Part shown: piece by piece, positions 1-5,337 of the stretch
Numbering within the stretch: position 1 is the stretch's first letter
Layout of the letters: each line of letters starts with the position of its first letter
NCBI GenBank assembly: GCA_030598645.1
Contig: JAUVPN010000144.1
Coordinates: forward strand, 1-6,982
Reading direction: 5' to 3'
Source of the DNA: Hyphomicrobium sp.
GTDB lineage: Bacteria; Pseudomonadota; Alphaproteobacteria; Rhizobiales; Hyphomicrobiaceae
Length of the DNA: 6,982 nucleotides
Position numbers and translations under genes: made by a program
Notes under the pieces: model-generated
What the model saw: only the letters and a program-made list of their open reading frames with translations
Told to the model about the DNA's origin: nothing
Database searches by the model: none

Positions 1-206
1 CACGGCACGGAACGATCAACGAAGGCACGCACGAGTGCCAATACACCCATGACGAGCCAGTAGATGGCGAGCATAGTGACGAGCACGAGGAGCGTCGCCC
101 CGGGCCGTGTGAGCATCAAAAAGCCCAAAATGATCGCGGCGATCCCTTGTAGCAAAAAGACCCACCAAATGTCGGATTGTTGGGTCTGTTCAGTTGTTGT
201 TGCCAT
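1..206 (-). CDS. HdeD/DUF308-like small membrane protein, C-terminal part outside the window
   Basis: Only the first 68 residues are present; the gene runs off the left edge. The start is an ATG at 206-204 with an AGGAG ribosome site (plus-strand CTCCT at 216-220) nine bases upstream. After a polar Thr/Gln-rich head of about 12 residues there are two hydrophobic stretches, roughly residues 14-32 (WWVFLLQGIAAIILGFLML) and 36-58, separated by a short TRPGA turn. This paired-helix pattern with an early W-x-x-x-x-Q-G-I is what I recall for the HdeD/DUF308 family of inner-membrane proteins, several of which are linked to acid resistance. In that family the protein is about 180-200 residues with six helices, so about two thirds is missing here. 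The specific role is unknown. Another small multi-pass membrane protein cannot be excluded. Confidence 0.72.
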   Translation of the reverse strand, partial: MATTTEQTQQSDIWWVFLLQGIAAIILGFLMLTRPGATLLVLVTMLAIYWLVMGVLALVRAFVDRSVP

Positions 207-701
207 CAGATCAATCTCCTCGTTGCACGAACCAGTGTTGGCACGATCATAACTGCCAAGCTCTGACGTGCTGAGCGCGCGCCTAAGCCGACCGACAAAA
301 TCATTGCGGCGACTGGCGGAGGCGGGCTCCGTTTGCACGGAGATGCAACAGCGCCGCAATTTCCAAAGCTACCTTGCCCTGTCAAGGACCAGATGGTCTC
401 GGAATTTTATTGTGCAACGAACTTCGTCTCGGCGCGACCCACTTGGTTCGCACCGCACAATTGAACAAGATGGGGCTTGAGGATTGCAACTGCTCGTGCG
501 TAGAGAGCCTGATCCTTATGTCAGGGTCTGCGTCGATTTGCATCTCGCTTGGGGCGCTGGCGATCTCTCTTTAGTCTACTTGAATCGGTCGCTGCCTATT
601 GTTTACGACGAGTTCCACCAAAAGTTGCCCCGTCGATTTCTTTCGGGATCGTTTGATATTATTGTAGTGGTCAGATAGTCGCTGGAACGAGTGCGCAAAA
701 A
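207..701. other. Intergenic stretch between divergent genes, no convincing gene
   Basis: This 495-base spacer separates the leftward HdeD-like gene from the rightward DUF3124 gene. Short open frames exist on the plus strand (268-480, 374-574, 484-678), but they overlap one another, lack good ribosome sites, and their products show no recognisable motif or natural-looking composition. It must hold the promoters of both flanking genes, but I found no pair of -35 and -10 boxes good enough to mark. The last 100 bases before 702 are more AT-rich than the rest. Confidence 0.5.
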
Positions 702-1223
702 ATGAAAACGCCGCTATTGCTAACGCTTATTGCTGCCTTCCCACTCGCACTTATCGATGAGTGTTCCCGGCCTCATCAGCCAGAATCTCAGTCTTCCGAC
801 TACTTCCGTCCCGTTGACTCCAAACCAGAAAACATTGTTGAGGGCGCGGTCGTCTACGTACCGATTTATTCGCATATTTATCTCGGCGCACGCAGTAGAC
901 GCTCTTTTGCAACGACGCTGAGCGTTCGCAATACGGATCCAAATAACCCGATCATCGTAACCTCTGTGCGCTACTACGATACTGCGGGCCAGCTAGTGGA
1001 GAGCTTTCTAGAAAACCCGCACTCTTTGGCGCCACTTGCCTCAGCAGATTTCTTTGTCGACCAGCGCGACGATCGTGGCGGCGCCGGCGCGAACTTTATT
1101 GTCGAGTGGGCTTCAGAGAAGCCCGTCTCCAAACCCATTGTCGAGGCGGTCATGGCCGGGATCAGTGGCACTCAGGGCCTGTCACTTGTACGAAGTGGCA
1201 GAGTCGTCAAGTCGCTGCCATAA
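702..1223 (+). CDS. DUF3124 domain protein, probably exported
   Basis: This is a 173-residue protein. Residues 1-20 form a short charged and hydrophobic leader followed by Cys21. The body carries the pattern I recall for DUF3124 (PF11322): YVPIYSHIYLG at 52-62, TTLSVRNTDPNNPI at 71-84, VTSVRYYDTAGQLV at 86-99, FFVDQRDDRGGAGANFIVEW at 117-136 and PIVEAVMAGISGTQGLSLV at 145-163. The domain fills nearly the whole mature protein, so it looks complete. Its biochemical function is not known; it is usually annotated as exported or as a lipoprotein. The sequence before Cys21 (ALIDE) does not fit a normal lipobox, so lipidation is doubtful. A weak GGAACGAG ribosome site lies about ten bases before the ATG. 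The gene stands alone, divergent from the HdeD-like gene. Confidence 0.85.
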   Translation: MKTPLLLTLIAAFPLALIDECSRPHQPESQSSDYFRPVDSKPENIVEGAVVYVPIYSHIYLGARSRRSFATTLSVRNTDPNNPIIVTSVRYYDTAGQLVESFLENPHSLAPLASADFFVDQRDDRGGAGANFIVEWASEKPVSKPIVEAVMAGISGTQGLSLVRSGRVVKSLP

Positions 1224-1375
1224 TGAGCATTGTGGCCGAGCTTGCAGCTCGATGCGTCACACCTAGCCTGGGCCCGTGCGCGGTATCGATCGCGCGTGGT
1301 TATCATTGACGCTCTCTCGTTCTGCCGATGTCCTGCCAGCCCGTGCAATACGGCGCGCGCTGGGGCTCGTAGATC

Positions 1376-1442
1376 ATATCGATATCGTCAGAGACGACGG
1401 GCGTTAGATATCTCGATAAATAGCATATTATACTAGTACTAG
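1376..1442. promoter_or_regulatory. Cluster of short palindromes with a possible -10 box before the Arg/Tyr-rich gene
   Basis: This AT-rich patch lies 67-133 bases upstream of the gene starting at 1509. It contains three perfect short palindromes: ATATCGATAT (1376-1385), AGATATCT (1406-1413) and CTAGTACTAG (1433-1442). A TATACT hexamer at 1429-1434 could be a -10 box, which would give a leader of about 70 bases. No good -35 box is visible at the right spacing, so control by an activator or an alternative sigma factor is possible. The palindromes could be operator half-sites or chance. Confidence 0.3.
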
Positions 1443-1508
1443 AGTTCGGGCAGCCAACAGCACCAAAATGGGATACTCTTTCATCTGCGTACTCAGGAGG
1501 ATCCCCCA

Positions 1509-1829
1509 ATGAGAGTATTGTTAGTATCTGCTGCGGCGCTGTTCGTACTGTTCGGAGCGTTTTCGCCGGCTTCGGCGGCGGCCGCATCGGCGTTAGCCAA
1601 AAAGCCCGTATCCGGGCAAGCTCACGCTCTTGTCGAAAAAGCAGGCTGGAGGCATCGCAGATGGCGCCGCGGTTATTACCGTCCGCGAGTCTATGGCTAT
1701 TACTATCGCCCCTATCGCTATCGGCGCTGGAGGTGGCGTAGGCCCTATTATTACCGTCCGCGGGTCTACGGCTACTACAATCGGCCTTATCGTTATCGGC
1801 GGAGATGGCACCGCCGCCGGTATTGGTAG
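1509..1829 (+). CDS. Small exported Arg/Tyr/Trp-rich repeat protein
   Basis: This is a 106-residue protein with an excellent AGGAGG ribosome site (1495-1500) eight bases before the ATG. Residues 1-23 form a classic Sec signal peptide: an N-terminal Arg, a hydrophobic core, and SPASA/AAASA as the likely cleavage area. A short linker follows (24-46). Residues 47-106 contain 24 Arg, 17 Tyr and 6 Trp and no acidic residue, giving a very basic aromatic tail. The tail is a 25-residue tandem repeat (57-81 and 82-106), each copy beginning YRPRVYGYY. I do not know a function. Similar small basic Tyr-rich secreted proteins are common in Bradyrhizobium-type genomes and are usually left hypothetical. Binding to cell-wall or surface polyanions is a guess from charge only. 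A strong terminator follows the stop codon. Confidence 0.85.
   Translation: MRVLLVSAAALFVLFGAFSPASAAAASALAKKPVSGQAHALVEKAGWRHRRWRRGYYRPRVYGYYYRPYRYRRWRWRRPYYYRPRVYGYYNRPYRYRRRWHRRRYW
1677..1826 (+). repeat. 75-base in-frame tandem duplication inside the Arg/Tyr-rich gene
   Basis: Copy one is 1677-1751 and copy two is 1752-1826, ending exactly at the last sense codon. Both begin with TACCGTCCGCG and encode YRPRVYGYY followed by Y or N, then RPYRYRR. The third codon positions differ in many places (for example GCGAGTCTATGGC against GCGGGTCTACGGC), so the duplication is not recent and the protein sequence has been kept while the DNA drifted. Confidence 0.85.
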
Positions 1830-1844
1830 GATTTTAGCGTTGTC

Positions 1845-1880
1845 ATGGGTGCCGGAGGAAATTCCGGCACCCATTTTCTT
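1845..1880 (+). terminator. Intrinsic terminator of the Arg/Tyr-rich gene
   Basis: A perfect 11-base inverted repeat, ATGGGTGCCGG (1845-1855) and CCGGCACCCAT (1864-1874), encloses an eight-base loop AGGAAATT. The T-rich run TTTCTT follows (1875-1880). It lies 15 bases after the stop codon at 1829. This is the clearest rho-independent terminator in the window. Confidence 0.88.
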
Positions 1881-2108
1881 CGCATTTCTTTGGACTTGGT
1901 GCCTAGCGCGCCAGGCCTGCTCCATCGAACTTCGAATGGGACCAACGTAGATTGTGTTTCGCGTTAGAAGCGGACATTGACCATCGTCTCGCGGGTCGGC
2001 GTAATGCCAAATGCATTGATTTTTTCGGAGTATCTGCAGGCGATGCGCTTGGAGGTGTACTTCGCAATTGCTCCAACCTAGCGACGTCGAAAAAGTCAGG
2101 AACGTGTC

Positions 2109-2309
2109 ATGAGCGAACGGAGCCCCAATCTGAGTAGCGTTGATGTCTTTGTCGAATGGGCCAAAGCGCGTCTTGATGAGATGGGCGCCAATGTCAAAGT
2201 CAGCGACTTTGGCAAGGTCGGTCAGGCCTCCTGGGCTGCTATGAGCCTGGCGCTGGAGGGATCGCGCAATGCCTTTACCAATGCGATCGAAGCTACCGCC
2301 AAAAATTAA
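2109..2309 (+). CDS. Hypothetical 66-residue helical protein
   Basis: This is a small soluble-looking protein with no signal peptide, membrane segment or cysteine. It starts at an ATG preceded by AGGAA (2098-2102) at a six-base distance, which supports the start. The first half contains VDVFVEWAKARLDEMGANV (about 11-29) and the second QASWAAMSLALEGSRNAF (about 39-56). Both look like amphipathic helices. The WAKxRLDEM motif followed by a W-x-x-M-x-x-A-L helix resembles longer helical proteins of rhizobia in which the first motif opens and the second lies after a long coiled coil. If that comparison is right, this is a shortened member lacking the coiled coil. This rests on recalled patterns. 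The gene stands alone, 228 bases after the preceding terminator. Confidence 0.6.
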   Translation: MSERSPNLSSVDVFVEWAKARLDEMGANVKVSDFGKVGQASWAAMSLALEGSRNAFTNAIEATAKN

Positions 2310-2478
2310 ACGACGCAGCCATGAGTTAGTTCCCAGCGGACTGCACGTGACGCCCGTATCATGTAAACAATTGTTGCGCTGCGAGATGGTCTGTTCCGTC
2401 AAGAGTGGTGCATTTTGCTTTTCATTGTTCTATTCTCTTGGCGCGTGTTAGCGACACATGCGGGAGAGTCGAAGTTCG

Positions 2479-2706
2479 ATGACGGCGTTTGGCGCAAGAG
2501 ATATTGGCGTGCAAAAGGACGCAGATGTGATAAAGCGCCAGGCACAACAAATCGCTGATCTCAAACGCCTGCTCGTTACTGTGCGTGACGACGTTATGCT
2601 GCGCGACGGGAACCCGATCCACTATGCGGATTTGCTTGACGAAGTAGAGCGAACGCTACGAAGCCAAGAAGAAGGCGCCACGAGCCAAAGGATGCGCGGC
2701 GCTTAG
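2479..2706 (+). CDS. Hypothetical 75-residue coiled-coil-like protein
   Basis: I do not recognise this protein. It is short, charged and mostly helical. Residues 16-40 (DVIKRQAQQIADLKRLL and onward) show a heptad-like spacing of Ile, Ala and Leu, consistent with a short coiled coil. A second charged helix, YADLLDEVERTLRSQE, lies at about 49-64, and the last ten residues look disordered. There is no signal peptide. I chose the ATG at 2479 because GGGAGAG (2462-2468) lies about ten bases upstream. An ATG at 2458 in the same frame would add seven residues but has no ribosome site. The gene is real if the helical composition is meaningful, but the evidence is modest because no family match is visible. 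Confidence 0.5.
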   Translation: MTAFGARDIGVQKDADVIKRQAQQIADLKRLLVTVRDDVMLRDGNPIHYADLLDEVERTLRSQEEGATSQRMRGA

Positions 2707-2872
2707 CAACTCAGTGGCTGTCCTGATTTGAAACGTTTTCGCAGTCGGGTTGATGTCGCGTTCGGCAGCCCCTTACGGAAGACTGCGATTATGTGCCCAA
2801 GCGCGCTCTTCTTTGCGTAGACGACCTCTGGAGATCCTATGCGCCCTCCAGCTTGCAATAGCCATGCGCCGT

Positions 2873-3274
2873 TTAGACGTTTAGGTCGTCACGAATTTTT
2901 TTCAGCTGGGCCTTGAAGCGATTTATATCGCCCCCCTCGCTTTGTACGTAATCAGGAGCGCCCGCATGATTTAGGGTCGTGAGCAGTGAAAACGGATCGA
3001 TACGCTTCCAGATATGAAATGCTTCCCAGCTCATATCGGGGCTTGGAATCAAGATGCAATTGCGATCAAGAGCGAAGCATTCGGCCCAATCGAACAGCAT
3101 GCCCGCCAGCTTTCCGTCATCATCCGCGCCTGTGACCTCGATGTAATCAGTCATCCAGGCATTTTCGCGATCGAAGCAATCGGAGGCATAGGAAATTACG
3201 ATTTCGCCACCGACAAAGCCTTTTTCATCGATGAGTCGAGCACTCATAACTCTTTCCGAGACGGTCAGTTTCAT
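2873..3274 (-). CDS. Hypothetical 133-residue acidic protein
   Basis: I do not recognise this family. I placed the start at the ATG at 3274-3272 because AGGA (plus-strand TCCT at 3281-3284) lies six bases upstream. An in-frame ATG at 3349 would add 25 residues but lacks a ribosome site and gives a less natural head. The product is soluble and acidic, with no signal peptide or membrane helix. Visible stretches are SARLIDEKGFVGGEIVISYA (11-30), WMTDYIEVTGADDDGKLAGM (40-59), FDWAECFALDRNCILIPSPD (61-80) and WEAFHIWKRIDPF (83-95), ending in a Lys/Asp-rich helix. The mix of beta-like and helical segments rich in Trp suggests a compact domain. It converges with the coiled-coil-like gene and is divergent from cspA, so no operon context is available. 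Confidence 0.65.
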   Translation of the reverse strand: MKLTVSERVMSARLIDEKGFVGGEIVISYASDCFDRENAWMTDYIEVTGADDDGKLAGMLFDWAECFALDRNCILIPSPDMSWEAFHIWKRIDPFSLLTTLNHAGAPDYVQSEGGDINRFKAQLKKIRDDLNV

Positions 3275-3784
3275 CGGCGGTCCTGCCCAATTCTTGCGAT
3301 TCACGTCCACCGTACCCGTTCGACCGATCGTAGCCAAGTTCGTGTGCAAGCTGAGAGATTTTGCTTGCTCTTGTCAGGCATGGGATCCAAAGCTCTGCGC
3401 CTTCCCAGCCAAGACCAAATGTAGGCCGGATATGATCACAAGAAGGTGTTCCGGCGGAGGCCCCGAGGCAGATACTGTTGGGGGCAACCTTCAGCGTTTT
3501 CTCGCCGGTGCGGGTAGGCGCCCTACAAGCCTTGACTCTAGGCACCATTCGCTAGGCAGACCTCCTTGGTGGCCGTCAACTGAGTAAAGTGGTCGTCTCT
3601 TGCAGCTATGGCTAATAAGCTCTATTCATAGGCATCGATTTTGGCCGGACAATCGGGCCGCTACGCCCTGGCATAGCCGGGCGCACGTTCAGCGCCTCTC
3701 CAAACATCGACAAATCCGAGCTTGAGGTCGCAGTTCTGCGTGGTCTCTTTGCTCTTCTGTATCTAGGCCACGAAAGGATAGTGC
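3275..3784. other. Intergenic stretch and cspA leader with a strong hairpin
   Basis: These 510 bases separate two divergent genes. Overlapping open frames on both strands (3231-3587 plus, 3225-3548 minus) have no ribosome site or recognisable product. The right end must hold the cspA promoter and leader. A strong hairpin lies at 3664-3683: CGCCC, a bulged T, and GGC pair with GCCGGGCG around an ATA loop. A long structured leader is typical of cold-shock mRNAs, so it may affect cspA translation or stability. It has no T-run and is not a standard intrinsic terminator. A TTGCAG...TATTCA pair (3600-3605, 3623-3628, 17-base spacing) is a weak promoter candidate, giving a leader of about 150 bases. 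Confidence 0.4.
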
Positions 3785-3994
3785 ATGGAAACGGGCACAG
3801 TTAAGTTTTACAATGATCAAAAGGGTTACGGCTTTATCGCTCCGGAGAACGGCGGCAATGATGTCTTCGTTCACGCCACCGCGCTTGAGCGCGCCGGCAT
3901 GCGCAGCCTCGTTGAAGGCCAGAAGGTCTCCTATGATACCCAGGAAGACCGCCGCACCGGCAAGCTTGCTGTCGGCACCATACAGGCAGCCTAG
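3785..3994 (+). CDS. cspA: Cold-shock protein, CspA family
   Basis: This 69-residue protein is a single cold-shock domain of normal length for the family. RNP1 is KGYGFI (13-18) and RNP2 is VFVH (27-30). The N-terminal TGTVKFYND is typical, with Phe8 where many members have Trp. The ERAGMRSLVEGQKVSYD stretch (35-51) is typical of alphaproteobacterial members. Such proteins bind single-stranded RNA and DNA in the cytoplasm and melt mRNA secondary structure; many paralogues exist and not all respond to cold. AAAGGA (3773-3778) lies six bases before the ATG, confirming the start. The gene stands alone, with a structured leader upstream and a hairpin downstream. The exact paralogue letter cannot be assigned, so the symbol is a family name. 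Confidence 0.95.
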   Translation: METGTVKFYNDQKGYGFIAPENGGNDVFVHATALERAGMRSLVEGQKVSYDTQEDRRTGKLAVGTIQAA

Positions 3995-4069
3995 TGGGAG
4001 ATGTTACGCGATAGGCTTGCCGGTGCCAATTCGTCGAGCCTCGCTCGTGTGACGACGACCGTGAGATAG

Positions 4070-4115
4070 GAGCGGTGTCCGGTTCTTCAAAGTACGGGCA
4101 CCGCTCTCCTTTGTT
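4070..4115 (+). terminator. Probable terminator downstream of cspA
   Basis: A 12-base stem with one G-U pair, GAGCGGTGTCCG (4070-4081) with CGGGCACCGCTC (4095-4106), encloses a 13-base loop and is followed by TCCTTTGTT. The stem is strong but the T-run is interrupted, so termination may be partial. It lies 75 bases after the cspA stop codon, leaving a fairly long 3' untranslated part. Confidence 0.6.
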
Positions 4116-4116
4116 G

Positions 4117-4453
4117 CGTCCTCTGGAACGAACCAGAATATGCCTTGCCTCAGAAGTGCTCGAACACATCATAGATTTCTGGCACGAAGGTATCCGTAAT
4201 CACAACGCTGTAATAGCAGGTAGAGTTTTCGGCTTCGTGGTTCCCGCCAAAATTATGCGACGCCCTAAGGTCTTCGAAACGCTTTCATAGGTCCGGGGCA
4301 GCGAGTGACAGCAACGTGGATTCGTATTCTCTCGCGTCATCAGATACCAATGCGCTACCTCGTGTATGTTATGGACTGCGTTTGGCGCGCCTGTTTAGTC
4401 ATGCGCGTTGAAGCGCATGAATCGAAAAAGGCCGATATGTCAGGAGTGCTTGG
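4117..4453. other. Intergenic stretch between cspA and the tRNA gene, with a possible gene remnant
   Basis: There is no intact gene in this 337-base spacer. On the minus strand, codons from 4284 down to 4153 are open between two TGA stops (4287-4285 and 4152-4150), giving 44 codons with no ATG. The reading is natural-looking, with SHNFGGNHEAENSTCYY early and VVITDTFVPEIYDVFEHF at the end. It may be the tail of a decayed gene, but I cannot name a family. A hairpin lies at 4400-4419. Plus-strand open frames (4075-4290 and 4305-4511) have no ribosome sites and the second runs through the tRNA gene in antisense. Confidence 0.3.
4400..4419. repeat. Perfect inverted repeat downstream of the tRNA gene
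   Basis: CATGCGC (4400-4406) and GCGCATG (4413-4419) form a seven-base stem with a six-base loop. It lies about 35 bases past the 3' end of the minus-strand tRNA gene. A run of five T on the minus strand (plus-strand AAAAA at 4425-4429) precedes the hairpin rather than following it, so this is not a standard terminator. It may still mark the transcript end or help RNase processing. Confidence 0.45.
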
Positions 4454-4530
4454 TGGTAGCGGGACCCGGACTCGAACCGGGGACCTACGGATTATGATTC
4501 CGCCGCTCTAACCAACTGAGCTATCCCGCC
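4454..4530 (-). tRNA. tRNA-Met (anticodon CAT), elongator type
   Basis: The minus strand folds into a complete 77-base cloverleaf with encoded CCA. The acceptor arms are GGCGGGA and TCCCGCT, with a G1-U72 wobble; the D arm is GCTC-AGTTGGTTA-GAGC. The anticodon arm is GCGGA-ATCATAA-TCCGT with CAT at positions 34-36, the variable loop is AGGTC, and the T arm is CCCGG-TTCGAGT-CCGGG. The three G-C pairs typical of initiator tRNA (GGG/CCC) are absent from the anticodon stem, so it is not the initiator. tRNA-Ile2, whose CAT anticodon is modified to lysidine, is the other possibility, but the GCGGAATCATAATCCG stem-loop matches what I recall for alphaproteobacterial elongator tRNA-Met. A second CCA follows directly in the genome (4451-4453). 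Confidence 0.96.
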
Positions 4531-4540
4531 ACGAGAGGCG

Positions 4541-4570
4541 TCTATAAGGAGCACGGTTGGACGCTGTCAA
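4541..4570 (-). promoter_or_regulatory. Sigma-70 type promoter of the tRNA-Met gene
   Basis: On the minus strand a perfect TTGACA -35 box (4570-4565) is followed after 18 bases by TATAGA (4546-4541), or after 17 by TTATAG. The first tRNA base (4530) lies ten bases downstream of the -10 box, so transcription should start within a few bases of the mature 5' end. It begins only 16 bases past the pmtA stop codon, so the tRNA gene can be expressed independently of the mnmA-pmtA unit. Confidence 0.75.
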
Positions 4571-4586
4571 GTTCGCCCGATTGGGC

Positions 4587-5321
4587 TCACTCGGCGGCCT
4601 GCGCTTGGCGAGCAGCATTGCGTTCCTTGATGAAGCGCAACAGGGTGAACAGGCCAAATGGCCTTAAAGACTTGCTCTCAGCCAGCCTAAGGTCCTCACT
4701 CACCATCACCCGCGAAAGGTCAAATACTGATCGCCAGCCGATATGTTCGGCAAAGGGAGCCATGCGCCGTTCGACCCACCCGCGCATGCCATGATGCTGG
4801 CTGAAATGATTGACGAGCAAGACTTCTCCGCCAGGTTTAGTCACGCGCGCGAGCTCGCGCATCACACATTCAGGATCCGGCACCACCGTCATCACGAACA
4901 TGGCAACGACGGTATCGAATGAGGCGTCGGGGAACCTCAGGTCGGCAGCATCCATCTCATGTAGGCCCGTCACGTTCCCGAGACCCTCAGAATCGACCCG
5001 CTCGCGGGCTTTATCCAACATCTCCGGTGATAGATCGATGCCAACAATTTCCAGGTGACGCGCGTAGTCGGGAAGCGAAAGTCCCGTCCCAACGCCGACC
5101 TCTAGTACACGCCCTTGCTGTGCCTTATTGATCACCGCCACCGCGTTGCGGCGCCCTTGTCCTGCAATGCGTCCGAACGTGTAATCATAAACGGGGGCCC
5201 AGCGGCGATAGGCGTCCCGAACCGCGCCTTCATCAATTCGGCCGATGCCGACAATCCGTCCGTGAGATTTCTCCAGCATGGCCGGCTGCCGTTGGAACTC
5301 AGTAGGCGGCAAAAATTTCAT
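4587..5321 (-). CDS. pmtA: Phosphatidylethanolamine N-methyltransferase (PmtA-like, SAM-dependent)
   Basis: This is a 244-residue class I methyltransferase. SAM-binding motif I is VLEVGVGTG (72-80), the acidic motif II is GIDLSPEML (94-102), MDAADL lies at 123-128, and a post-motif helix with MRELARVTKPGGEVLLVNHF follows at 154-173. The segment YRRWAPVYDYTFGRI (38-52) and the tail LRPFGLFTLLRF (219-230) match what I recall of Rhodobacter-type PmtA. That enzyme uses SAM to methylate phosphatidylethanolamine three times to phosphatidylcholine at the inner membrane. A UbiE/COQ5-like enzyme is the main alternative. The first 30 residues are atypical, and Met15 is an alternative start, but AGGAG (plus-strand 5333-5337) lies 11 bases before Met1. 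It follows mnmA by 14 bases and is probably cotranscribed. Confidence 0.8.
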   Translation of the reverse strand: MKFLPPTEFQRQPAMLEKSHGRIVGIGRIDEGAVRDAYRRWAPVYDYTFGRIAGQGRRNAVAVINKAQQGRVLEVGVGTGLSLPDYARHLEIVGIDLSPEMLDKARERVDSEGLGNVTGLHEMDAADLRFPDASFDTVVAMFVMTVVPDPECVMRELARVTKPGGEVLLVNHFSQHHGMRGWVERRMAPFAEHIGWRSVFDLSRVMVSEDLRLAESKSLRPFGLFTLLRFIKERNAARQAQAAE

Positions 5322-5332
5322 TGGGGTACTCG

Positions 5333-5337
5333 CTCCT
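5333..5337 (-). promoter_or_regulatory. pmtA ribosome binding site overlapping the mnmA stop codon
   Basis: On the minus strand AATAGGAGCG holds both the mnmA TAG stop (5338-5336) and the AGGAG site for pmtA (5337-5333), sharing two bases. Ribosomes ending on mnmA would sit on the pmtA site, which suggests translational coupling. The 11-base spacing to the ATG is longer than ideal. Confidence 0.65.

Noticed and set aside
1236..1252. CGAGCT-TGC-AGCTCG hairpin just after the DUF3124 gene.
   Set aside because: The six-base stem with a three-base loop is not followed by T residues, so it does not support a terminator call.
1630..1950. A plus-strand open frame giving a Gly/Ile/Thr-rich product overlapping the Arg/Tyr-rich gene.
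   Set aside because: It is the shifted reading of the 75-base duplication and continues through the terminator hairpin. The other frame has a signal peptide and a strong ribosome site.
1593..2402. A 269-codon open frame on the minus strand, the second longest in the window.
   Set aside because: It runs antisense through the Arg/Tyr-rich gene, its terminator and the 66-residue gene. Part of its product is an Ile/Val/Pro-rich pattern mirroring the 75-base repeat, and it has no ribosome site. The lack of stops is explained by the repeat and base composition.
2828..2851. CTGGAG...CTCCAG inverted repeat between the convergent small genes, considered as a two-way terminator.
   Set aside because: The stem is only six pairs with a 12-base loop, and neither side has a T-run.
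3014..3424. A 136-codon plus-strand open frame and the overlapping frames at 3231-3587 (plus) and 3225-3548 (minus).
   Set aside because: The first is antisense to the 133-residue gene. None has a ribosome site or a natural-looking product, and the three overlap one another.
4451..4456. CCACCA at the 3' end of the tRNA gene, which resembles the tag put on unstable tRNAs.
   Set aside because: The degradation tag is added after transcription. A second CCA in the flanking DNA is removed in 3' processing and is most likely chance.
4305..4511. A short plus-strand open frame ending GTRTRTGDLRIMIPPL.
   Set aside because: The end is the antisense translation of the tRNA-Met gene, a well-known source of false protein predictions.
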